Shown piece by piece: positions 28,253-36,046 of a DNA stretch of 64,000 bases. The stretch covers positions 104,775-168,774 of the forward strand of contig CBDBOO010000050.1 in assembly GCA_965208385.1 (NCBI GenBank), in the 5' to 3' direction. The stretch comes from Endozoicomonas sp965208385. Lineage in GTDB: Bacteria; Pseudomonadota; Gammaproteobacteria; Pseudomonadales; Endozoicomonadaceae. The notes below the pieces were generated by a model. It did no database searches. It was not told where the DNA came from and saw only the letters and a program-made list of their open reading frames with translations. Within the stretch, counting starts at the first letter, position 1, and each line of letters opens with the position of its first letter. A program made the position numbers and the translations under genes.

Positions 28253-29668
28253 TCAGGCCTTTCGTTCAAAAATGGTTTTAAAAAGTGATTCTCGTGCAGA
28301 CTGAAGCCTTTCTGCTGCTTCATTATCGCTCATAGAATCAGCCTTTGCTTGTAGAGCTTCAAGCGTGATTCCTTTCTTCAAATATTTTGCACTTTTTGGT
28401 AATGATTTGAATTTTTCGTACGGTGTCATCATATTTTCATAAAGATACTTTTTTCTCTCCTTACCTTTCTTGTCTACGACAGTTTCAGCAAAGAAACAGG
28501 GCCTGTGATAATTCAGGTAGGGGGTGAGATATTTTCGATTGAATTCATTTACTTCTGTCGCATATTTTTGTGGAATATGGGCATAACCAAGTATCTTTCT
28601 TATAACTGCACCGTTTTTACATTCTGCAAGCGCGTTGTCGTTTGTTTTTCTTGATCTTGATTTCGTGAATTTTATATGAAGATTGTCGAGTAGTTTTGCT
28701 ACGCTATAATTTATATACTCTGATCCGTTATCCGAGTGAAAACCCTGTAATTTAAAGGGGAAAGCTGCCAGAATCTCTTCAAGCACAGGGATCAGAAAGG
28801 CTTCGCTAATTCTCTCCACTGTGCAAACAATCTGGAATTGAGTCATCTCATCAACAGCATTAATGTGATACAAACCTTTCACTTTGTCTTTATCACCCTG
28901 ATGAACCGTATCGATTCGAATAAAACCTGGTTGTCCTTCAGGAGCTGGACGACGACGTGTGCCAATGGCTCGCTTTACTGGACGTGTGCAGTCCTTGTGG
29001 GTTCGGATATTACGATATGTATTTGATTGCCTGAGATTGTAGAGGTGTGAAACCGAGATGCCGGCCAGTCGCTCGTAACGCTCGTCACCCCGTAAAAAAG
29101 CCCTTTCACAGAGTTTCTTAATGGCTACCCCATTCAGGTCGTTATGCAATCGATCCGACTCAGCCAGAAGCCTTGTATCGGCCTTGGTGTATTTGGATTT
29201 GAAACCATTGATTGTGCGCTGTTTACGCTTCAGAGTCCCAGGGCGATCTCATTTGACAAACACCAATCCTGTTGCATATTCAAAAAGCTAGCTTTAAAAA
29301 CTGAATTTTTGAGAAGTACAGGAAATTAGGCTTATTTTGGTACTTTTGTGTGCTGAATAATTAGCCAAACAGAGAAAGTTAGTGCCAAATGAGATCGCCC
29401 TGTTCAGAGTCCCCTTCGACTGACAGGTATGAATAAGGCGGGTAATCTGCGATCTTGAGTAGCCTGTAGCCACTGCGAGATAACGCTTAATGAGCCCCTT
29501 GTCGGGCCTGCTGAGCGCTCGATATTTGAAGTACCTTAAAGTCGCCTCAACCCACTGATAACATTCATCTTTTGATTCCCATCCGGGCTCAATATCAGGG
29601 GCGTAATGAAGCAGTTCTTGCACTTGTGACAGTGTCTTTATGAGCCTTGTATTCATGATAACTTTCAT
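28253..29668 (-). pseudogene. Integrase-core (rve) transposase, disrupted by MITE
   Basis: The N-terminal part (29668 to 29403, ending QSKGTL) and the C-terminal part (29238 to 28253) are in the same frame and join cleanly when the 164-bp MITE plus one 10-bp target copy (174 bp, 58 codons) are removed. The joined protein of about 413 residues has an N-terminal helix-turn-helix and a DDE core: RIDTVHQGDKDKVKGLYH, GFHSDNGSEYIN, then a glutamate in NDNALAECKNGAVIRK. As it stands the reading frame stops within the MITE (KISLISCTSQKFSF end), so full-length transposase is not made. Family: integrase catalytic-core transposases of the IS481/ISNCY kind; not assigned further. Confidence 0.85.
29239..29402. 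mobile_element. 164-bp MITE, copy 1 (10-bp target duplication)
   Basis: Terminal inverted repeats CAGGGCGATCTCATTTG / CAAATGAGATCGCCCTG bound a 164-bp non-coding element. It is flanked by a direct repeat TTCAGAGTCC at 29229-29238 and 29403-29412. It inserted in the transposase gene. A second copy of the same length, in the opposite orientation, is at 47543-47706. Confidence 0.93.
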
Positions 29669-29843
29669 CCTGTAATCATGGACGAAAGATCCAATTGCGG
29701 CGGGCTCATTTCATATTGGAAATTAGAGCCTCCTTTAGGCTCATTTCATATTGGAAGAGACTAACCCTACATCAACATCAAAAAAGTGACTACCCTGACA
29801 AATCTGTATTCACAAACAGAAAGAACGGCACTGATTCAGGTGT

Positions 29844-29995
29844 TACTCCATCGCCGATTTCTAACATGGTTTTTCAGGCTAAGTAACAAAGCCAAGTGAC
29901 GACTCATAACCGTAGCTATGACGAGGAACTCCAACGCAGAATCTGAATCTGAAAAAGCAGCGCAATAACATAATCAGAATTCGGAAATGGTGTTA
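29844..29995. mobile_element. TA-flanked MITE, copy 1 (about 150 bp)
   Basis: This non-coding stretch is closely similar over its last 108 bp to the element at 61156-61316, including the palindromic CGTAGCTATG core and the conserved end near GAATTCGGAAATGGTGTTACC (left part shorter by a dozen bases). Ends fit imperfect inverted repeats of the TACCAT..TTTCTAA type next to TA dinucleotides. It lies about 70 bp upstream of the OTU-domain gene and could affect its expression. Confidence 0.7.
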
Positions 29996-30062
29996 CCAAT
30001 GTCTAATAATAAACGGAGGGTGACCCGCATTCTGTTTCTGACTCTTCCGGTACATCCAGTGC

Positions 30063-31931
30063 ATGACCAAATTGTTGAGAAATCATATCAAATCAACAGG
30101 TAAGAAATCCTCCATTTCAGCAGGCCTTATTCTGCTGGCAGCACTCATGAGTGGAAAAGCTGATGCGGTCTATATCCTGTATCAATTCACTGTCTCTTTC
30201 TATCATCAGATATTTGGTAAATATACTGTTTATATCGATGACAGCGGACAATGTCACCGAATAGTCTTTGTTCCCGTCAATACAGACAATGAGGATGAAT
30301 TCAGCGCTGTTATAAAATCCGGCCTGGATCAATGGCAATGGCTCATTGACAGTTGCAGGGAAGAAAAAACCCTTCCCCTTTTAAATGCTGAGAATGAACC
30401 CCATGCTCTGGAAGATCAAATTGCCCTGAGCATGATTCCCGGACACCAATTGCCCGCCTCACGCAAGCCTAAAGAAAGGACTTATCAGGTAGGAGAAAAA
30501 TTCACACTGAAAATTCACAAATATAATACGGGCAGATTATCCTGTGATTTTATCGCCCTGTCTGATGTTCAAAATGATTACATAGTCACGCTCAATGCCA
30601 TGAGACCATCACTGACCTGTTCGTCAGTGCACACCCCTCCACTTGTCAATGGTTATGAAATTCTGAATCAACTGGCTTTCAGCTTTGATTCTCCAGTAGA
30701 TATTTACCGCTGCCTGTCTTCCGAAAAAAAACCGGTCGCAATGGAATTATGGCGTAAATCGTCAGACTCAATGAAAGCACAGGTACAGATTATGGAGTCC
30801 CTCACCCATGCTGAGAACAGTTATTCCATGAATCTACTGGATCATTTTCCCTTTCAGGGAGAGCACTGCCTGTATTATGTATTGATTGTAGAATTAGCAG
30901 AAGAAAACATCTCCGACTGGGGCACACGCTTCAACATCAACCCGTCAGAGCATGCTTTTATCCATATGCTCGAACTAATGCTGGAGATACCTGCATTTCT
31001 TGATCGGGAGGGTTTTCAACACCACTTCATTGATTATGATTTTCTTCTTTTCAATAAACAAAATCGAGTCAAATACTGCGGTCATGAGCGAACGAAACAG
31101 GATTCTTCCCCCCATAACAAGGCCAGCGATGTATCCAGCGCTCTGAAAAGCAGTATTGGCGTAGTCCGTCAGCCCCACTGGATGAGCGCCAGATACTACC
31201 AATTCTTTGAATACATCAATGAAAGCCCGTTATTGCGAGCCTCCACGATTTTAAGCGGCATCCGTTTGTTAACCAGCAGCAGGGAATATATTGCCGACCA
31301 ACAGGCGTCCCAGCTGAACGAAATGCTTCTACAAACGTATACCACTAACCTTCACAGTCAGCTTGCATCGGTTCAACTCCAGTCAGCACCCACGCCGGCT
31401 GACGGCCTCTGCCTGCTCCATGCAGTACTTCACCACCAGAGTATCAGCGTTCAACAGGTAATCTCCGAGCTGCACAATCAATTACCGGAAGATTCGGTCT
31501 TTGCCACAGAAGCCCTTAATGATCTGGAACTCATCCAGAGTGAACACTGGGCCTCTCCTTCACTGCTACCATTGCTGGCTGGCTGGTTAAATCAGCCAAT
31601 TATTCTGCTGTTACCCAATAACCAGAACGGTGATGTAATAATCCAGATTTACTCGCCCTCAGGTGAAGCGCCTGCAACATCCTCTCTTCAGGAAGCCATC
31701 AGCATAACCAACGGCCAGGTAATCACTCATGATGGTCTGGGGCATTTTTCGGCAACCCAAACCATTCCTGAGTCTCACAGTTTGAGCCAGTCTTCGGATC
31801 TGAAGTCTGCAATCAGCACCCAGCTCACAGACATTCAACAGAACGACTTTCCCGTTGTCCGTCCCGGAGTCATTGCCGAACTGCTATCAACCCTGCTGCT
31901 TTACTACTTATTGGCTTCAGGGCAAACCTGA
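30063..31931 (+). CDS. Exported protein with kinase-like region and OTU-type cysteine protease domain
   Basis: The 622-residue protein has a signal peptide (SISAGLILLAALMSGKADA, cleavage near 35) and a C-terminal hydrophobic segment (about 603-620). Residues about 440-565 fit the OTU family of deubiquitinating cysteine proteases. DGLCLLHAVL (447-456) supplies the catalytic Cys450. SEHWASPSLLPLLAGWLNQP (493-512) fits the conserved middle helix. IIQIYSP and GLGHFSA (558-564) supply His561. Residues about 210-345 look like a degenerate protein kinase (VAMELW, VELAEENISDW, FIDYDFLLFN) without a clear DFG. I infer a host-directed effector acting on ubiquitin; OTU domains are rare in free-living bacteria. 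It lies between the MITE and glpX, with no operon partner evident. Confidence 0.75.
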   Translation: MTKLLRNHIKSTGKKSSISAGLILLAALMSGKADAVYILYQFTVSFYHQIFGKYTVYIDDSGQCHRIVFVPVNTDNEDEFSAVIKSGLDQWQWLIDSCREEKTLPLLNAENEPHALEDQIALSMIPGHQLPASRKPKERTYQVGEKFTLKIHKYNTGRLSCDFIALSDVQNDYIVTLNAMRPSLTCSSVHTPPLVNGYEILNQLAFSFDSPVDIYRCLSSEKKPVAMELWRKSSDSMKAQVQIMESLTHAENSYSMNLLDHFPFQGEHCLYYVLIVELAEENISDWGTRFNINPSEHAFIHMLELMLEIPAFLDREGFQHHFIDYDFLLFNKQNRVKYCGHERTKQDSSPHNKASDVSSALKSSIGVVRQPHWMSARYYQFFEYINESPLLRASTILSGIRLLTSSREYIADQQASQLNEMLLQTYTTNLHSQLASVQLQSAPTPADGLCLLHAVLHHQSISVQQVISELHNQLPEDSVFATEALNDLELIQSEHWASPSLLPLLAGWLNQPIILLLPNNQNGDVIIQIYSPSGEAPATSSLQEAISITNGQVITHDGLGHFSATQTIPESHSLSQSSDLKSAISTQLTDIQQNDFPVVRPGVIAELLSTLLLYYLLASGQT

Positions 31932-31996
31932 AACTGAAATCCCGATCACCCGGTCTTTATGGTAAAGTCCCTGCCAGATTATCCAGGATTCAAACA

Positions 31997-33007
31997 ATGA
32001 AACGCGAACTGGCAATTGAATTTTCCCGTGTCACTGAAGCCGCTGCCCTGGCAGGCTACAAATGGCTGGGCCGAGGCGATAAAAATGCAGCCGACGGCGC
32101 TGCCGTTGAAGCCATGCGAGCCATGCTGAACAAAGTTGACATGCAGGGCGAAATTGTTATTGGTGAAGGTGAGATTGATGAAGCGCCTATGCTCTTCATC
32201 GGAGAGAAAGTAGGAACAGGGAAAAGTGAGAGCATAGATATTGCCGTTGACCCCATTGAAGGTACTCGCATGACCGCCATGGGTCAGAACAATGCTATTG
32301 CTGTTCTTGCTGCCGGTGAAAAAGGTTCCTTCCTGAAAGCTCCGGATATGTACATGGAAAAGCTGGTTTGTGGCCCAGGAGCCAAAGGGGTTATTGACCT
32401 TAACCTCGGTCTGGCTGAAAACATTCAGAATGTTGCCCGCGCCCTGAACAAACCCCTGGAAGGACTCACCGTCATTACTCTGGCCAAGCCGCGACATGAC
32501 AATGCCATTGCCATGATGCAAAAAATGGGCGTCAAGGTATTCGCCATTCCCGATGGCGATGTGGCAGCCTCTATTCTTACCTGCATGCCTGATAGCGAAG
32601 TGGATATGATGTATTGCGTGGGCGGTGCACCGGAAGGTGTTATCTCAGCAGCCGTTATTCGGGCACTGGGTGGCGATATGCAGGGCAGGCTGATTACCCG
32701 GGACCAGGCAAAGGGAGAAACGCCCGAAAATATTGCAGCCGGGAACCTGGAGCGTGAGCGCTGTAAAGCCATGGGAGTAACACCCAACATGCTTTTGCGT
32801 CTTGAAGATATGGCCAGCTCGGATCATGTTGTCTTTGCCGCAACAGGTATTACCAAAGGCGACCTGCTTCAGGGCATCAGTCGTCAGGGCAATATTGCCA
32901 CCACCGAAACGTTAGTGATTCGTGGTAAATCCAGAACCATCCGTCGTATTCAGTCCAGCCATTTCCTGGATCGAAAGGATGATGATATCAAGAAAATTCT
33001 ACTGTAA
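31997..33007 (+). CDS. glpX: Fructose-1,6-bisphosphatase class II
   Basis: The 336-residue cytoplasmic enzyme of gluconeogenesis hydrolyses fructose 1,6-bisphosphate. It shows the GlpX landmarks: RGDKNAADGAAVEAMRAML near 27-45, GEGEIDEAPML near 55-65, the metal-binding DPIEGTRMTAMGQNNAIAVL near 87-106, and GGAPEGVISAAVIRALGGDM near 190-210. Length is typical (about 330). The start is the ATG at 31997 with conserved MKRELAIEFSRVTEAAALA. The gene stands alone between two effector-like genes. Confidence 0.96.
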   Translation: MKRELAIEFSRVTEAAALAGYKWLGRGDKNAADGAAVEAMRAMLNKVDMQGEIVIGEGEIDEAPMLFIGEKVGTGKSESIDIAVDPIEGTRMTAMGQNNAIAVLAAGEKGSFLKAPDMYMEKLVCGPGAKGVIDLNLGLAENIQNVARALNKPLEGLTVITLAKPRHDNAIAMMQKMGVKVFAIPDGDVAASILTCMPDSEVDMMYCVGGAPEGVISAAVIRALGGDMQGRLITRDQAKGETPENIAAGNLERERCKAMGVTPNMLLRLEDMASSDHVVFAATGITKGDLLQGISRQGNIATTETLVIRGKSRTIRRIQSSHFLDRKDDDIKKILL

Positions 33008-33295
33008 ATAGAATACCTCCCTGCTCAGGGAGATTATCGCAAAAGGCAGCAAAAAAATGACAAAAAAGCGGAGTATACGTGCTGTAAATCAGACCTCTAA
33101 GTCCTTTTTTTAAGTCATTTTTTCATGCTGCATCTGCAATCTTAGCCCTTATGCGTCAGACTTAAGGACTCAGACAGGGCTTATTTACACCGACAAAAAT
33201 CGTAACAGCTTTTACTCTATCTTACTCTTTCCTTCCGTGAAGCCGATACCACTCTGTATCCACCTGATTATTCATACCATCTGAATAAAGAAATC
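33008..33295. other. Intergenic spacer between glpX and the kinase gene
   Basis: The 288-bp spacer has a short CTCCCTGCTCAGGGAG inverted repeat just after glpX (without T-tract) and otherwise AT-rich sequence that must contain the kinase promoter. No clear promoter boxes were recognised. Confidence 0.4.
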
Positions 33296-34594
33296 ATGCC
33301 ACGAGTAAACCAGCCACCCGCATCTATCCCCAAGAAAAACACAGATGAAACAAAGCCATCTGCATCGGGTCAATGGAGAACACGCAACACTCAGAGCTCT
33401 CCCCCCAACACAGAGATAACGTCTTCTGATTCAGAAACCGATTCAGATTATGAATCCGGTCCGGGAACTCCACTTTTAAGCCGCTTAACGGATTTCCCCC
33501 CAGATCTGAGTGAGTCACCCTCCTTCCCTGTTTCACCACTCAACGACAGCGCTACGCTTAATCGTACTCTTGGTAAAGGACGATTCGCATCAGTTACCCT
33601 GATCGAACAGAAAAGTCCTGCAGGCACTGAACGTTATGCCTTGAAGATCCCACTACGAAAGCTTGACTGTGAGAACGAAGCACGCATTCTTGCCATAGCA
33701 GGGCAACATCCCAACCTTCCCCGATCCTTTGGCATTCAAGAGGTAGAGGGTAAGAAAGGACTGCTTCTGGAATATGTAAAAGGACCCGATCTCTGGATAC
33801 TTATCTCTACTCTTACGGAGCAGTTTGAAGACCAGAGTATTTCATCAGAAGCATTTTTTAATGCTGTCGCCTTCCTTCAGCAACAGCAGTTACAGACTCT
33901 GGAGCATCTGGAACAAAAAAAAATCGTACATGCTGATATAAAACCTTCGAATATTATCTACGATGCGGATTCCGGCAAACTCAAATTACTGGATTTTGGT
34001 CAGTCAGCCCTGACATCAGAGTCGGTCTGCTGTGGCCACGAGAACTACGCAGCACCTGAAGCCTTTGAATCCCTGCAAGGCAGTGAGAAAGCAGTACCGG
34101 CCACTACAGCCATTGATTGCTTTGCCGCCGGACAGTCGCTCTACAGAATTCTGTCAGGCATTGGCAGAGATTTCCCAACGACGTTCACCAACAATTCACC
34201 GGAGGGAGACTTTACACCGGGTCAGCGAAATGAACAGGCCAACCTGGTTTATCAGGCCATGAAAGACTATATGAAGCCCAATGCGGACAATAGCTATAAA
34301 AAAGCCCTGCCAATCGATAGTCAATACCTGGACCACCAGGCTTTGTTTGCAGCCTCAGCAAGTCATCCGAAGGTGACACAGTTTGAAGACCTCGTGGAAC
34401 CCGCCGGAAAATTGAAACCTTACCTCGCCCCTTGTATTGATCTGATTAACAGTCTGCTACATCCACGGCCAGATCTCAGAATGACCGCCACTCAGGCACT
34501 GCAACACCCCTGGTTTAAACAATGCCTGACAGATACCAGACAGGCTGAGAAAACAATAAAAGCTGTTTTAACGAAATCAACCGGATATCAGTAA
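33296..34594 (+). CDS. Eukaryote-like Ser/Thr protein kinase with disordered N-terminus
   Basis: Residues 1-85 are Ser/Pro/Thr-rich and look disordered, with no signal peptide. Residues about 90-420 form a full protein kinase domain. The glycine loop is GKGRFASV (93-100), the lysine ALKI (Lys117), and the helix-C glutamate ENEAR. The catalytic loop is HADIKPSN (212-219), with DFGQ (233-236), APE (253-255) and the F-helix aspartate in AIDCFAAG. The C-lobe ends HPRPDLRMTATQALQHPWF. All catalytic residues are present. It lacks the transmembrane and PASTA parts of housekeeping bacterial kinases. The pattern fits a secreted effector with an N-terminal secretion signal; that is inference. Its stop overlaps the next ATG (TAATG). 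Confidence 0.88.
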   Translation: MPRVNQPPASIPKKNTDETKPSASGQWRTRNTQSSPPNTEITSSDSETDSDYESGPGTPLLSRLTDFPPDLSESPSFPVSPLNDSATLNRTLGKGRFASVTLIEQKSPAGTERYALKIPLRKLDCENEARILAIAGQHPNLPRSFGIQEVEGKKGLLLEYVKGPDLWILISTLTEQFEDQSISSEAFFNAVAFLQQQQLQTLEHLEQKKIVHADIKPSNIIYDADSGKLKLLDFGQSALTSESVCCGHENYAAPEAFESLQGSEKAVPATTAIDCFAAGQSLYRILSGIGRDFPTTFTNNSPEGDFTPGQRNEQANLVYQAMKDYMKPNADNSYKKALPIDSQYLDHQALFAASASHPKVTQFEDLVEPAGKLKPYLAPCIDLINSLLHPRPDLRMTATQALQHPWFKQCLTDTRQAEKTIKAVLTKSTGYQ

Positions 34595-34959
34595 TGCATA
34601 GACTACTGCCTCTTCTGTTACTACTTGCACTGCCGTGTAATGCCGCCAGTTCCAGGGGGCCGGGTGAACACTGGTATCAGGATGTCTGGTGTAATGGAAT
34701 GGGAGGAAAAGTCGAGCATCGTTTGAAAGACGGCAGGCGTATAGACTGCCTGACATCGTCCCATGCCATCGAAGTGGAATTTGCTAATAAATGGCCAGAA
34801 GCCGTTGGTCAGTCTCTGGACTACAGCATGCTTACGGGAAAAAAGGCGGGAATTGTATTAATTCTGAAAAAGCCAGCGGATCATTTACACTGGCAGAGAA
34901 TGAAAACCCTGGTTGAGCATTACCAGCTTCCAATACGGTTATGGAAGCTCGGCCCCTGA
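34594..34959 (+). CDS. Small secreted protein coupled to the kinase gene
   Basis: The 121-residue protein has a strong signal peptide (LLPLLLLLALPCNAASSRGP, cleavage near 18-19) and a compact basic/acidic body. RRIDCLTSSHAIEVEFANKW followed by GKKAGIVLILKKP resembles the core of PD-(D/E)XK nuclease-like folds (Asp, then Glu-x-Glu, then a lysine). I regard this as a hint, not proof. Its ATG overlaps the kinase stop by one base, so the two are translationally coupled. Confidence 0.65.
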   Translation: MHRLLPLLLLLALPCNAASSRGPGEHWYQDVWCNGMGGKVEHRLKDGRRIDCLTSSHAIEVEFANKWPEAVGQSLDYSMLTGKKAGIVLILKKPADHLHWQRMKTLVEHYQLPIRLWKLGP

Positions 34960-34986
34960 AAATCAACCAGAGTTCTGCAATCAGTA

Positions 34987-35610
34987 TCAGGCTGCCTGCA
35001 GTTCCCACTGATTTCCGCTACGGGTAAAGCCAACTTTCTGCAAATATTCTGAATGTTCTTCATTACCAACAGCAGAAACAATTCGGGTAATGCCCTGCTG
35101 CTTGAAAAATTCAATATTATCGTTAAAAGTAAACTGCCCTGGTTTCATATCACGATACGGAGCCAGTACAAAGTCCAGATCTACCTCAAGGGTATGACTG
35201 TTAATTCGATGACCAATAAACGCGCCAGCCAGTGCTTGATCCTGATGAATCATAAAAGCCTGATATTCAATATCGTCACGCAGTTTAAACTCAGGGAAGT
35301 ATTGTTTAATCTCACCCTGATTTAATGTCAGAAATTCGTTCATATACACATCTTTCACAGAGGACGTTAGCAAACGGAAGTCAGACTTGCTGGTATACAT
35401 TTTCCAGAGATAGTAAATATTAGCGGCACAGATAAAATAGTTCAGGGCGGCTACCGGAGCGGCATCAATCATCACACCGTAAGTGCCAAAACAAAACGCC
35501 CCCAGAAGATTAAGCCAGCGAAGCTTTACAATAGAACTCATGGTCAGGCTGACACCAGTAATTATTGAGGCCAGATAACCAAACATTTCCAGCCAATTCA
35601 CTTCAGCCAT
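34987..35610 (-). CDS. YgjV-like membrane protein fused to a GNAT-type acetyltransferase domain
   Basis: Residues about 1-90 hold three or four membrane helices similar to the YgjV inner-membrane family (GYLASIITGVSLTMSSIVKL, LGAFCFGTYGVMIDAAPVAA). Residues about 95-205 look like a GNAT acetyltransferase (AFIGHRINSHTLEVDLDFVL, and GITRIVSAVGNEEHSEYLQK followed by VGFTRSG near the C-terminus). The start chosen is MAEVNWLEMFG at 35610, which has a GGAG ribosome binding site 7 bp upstream; an ATG at 35625 is also in frame. The gene converges on the small secreted protein. A membrane-tethered acyltransferase role is inference. Confidence 0.65.
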   Translation of the reverse strand: MAEVNWLEMFGYLASIITGVSLTMSSIVKLRWLNLLGAFCFGTYGVMIDAAPVAALNYFICAANIYYLWKMYTSKSDFRLLTSSVKDVYMNEFLTLNQGEIKQYFPEFKLRDDIEYQAFMIHQDQALAGAFIGHRINSHTLEVDLDFVLAPYRDMKPGQFTFNDNIEFFKQQGITRIVSAVGNEEHSEYLQKVGFTRSGNQWELQAA

Positions 35611-35880
35611 GATACAACTCCGCAATATGCTTATTTAAACTGCCTGCATTTTCGCCAAACTTTATGCCACTGTCATAAAATTTGGGTGATAGATTCTGAA
35701 CATCCATATGGAAAAATTAACCATCAATGTTTTCGTTTGTTCTTGCAGACTGACTGATATTTACCTATCAGCACCCTGTCCTGCCATTTATTTGACGATT
35801 TACTGGCCGCCCCCTCCTGCCGACACGCTCAGAACCATCTATGCTAAATATCAGGATTTAGTTTCACGGAAGGAGCTGTC
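35611..35880. other. Intergenic spacer, divergent promoters expected
   Basis: The spacer separates the YgjV-like gene (minus) from the interrupted effector-like gene (plus). No structure or confident promoter was read; a 61-codon open frame within it has no supportable features. Confidence 0.35.
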
Positions 35881-36046
35881 ATGTTTAGTGTGAAAGGATT
35901 GGGGAACGCCCTTGCAAATATTAAAGCCAGCGAGGATTTAAACGCCACTCTGAATAGCAATGGGCAGGTAGGCACTGAAGCCAAAGGATGGGGGTGGTTT
36001 ACCAGTACACAAAGTTTAGAATGTAATCGTCAGGTAACTCGGCTAG

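Larger units (their letters stand above)
28209..29756 (-). mobile_element. Insertion sequence with rve-type transposase, itself interrupted by a MITE
   Basis: The left end (28209-28229) and right end (29737-29756) are imperfect inverted repeats (TTCCAAT...ATGAGCCT). A further copy of the right-end motif at 29702-29721 gives two direct subterminal repeats. The element without the MITE would be about 1.37 kb. No target duplication could be read. It lies directly upstream of the str operon. Confidence 0.7.

Noticed and set aside
35708..35893. 61-codon plus-strand frame in the spacer before the interrupted gene
   Set aside because: No ribosome binding site, Pro- and Cys-rich random composition, and it overlaps the better-supported start at 35881.
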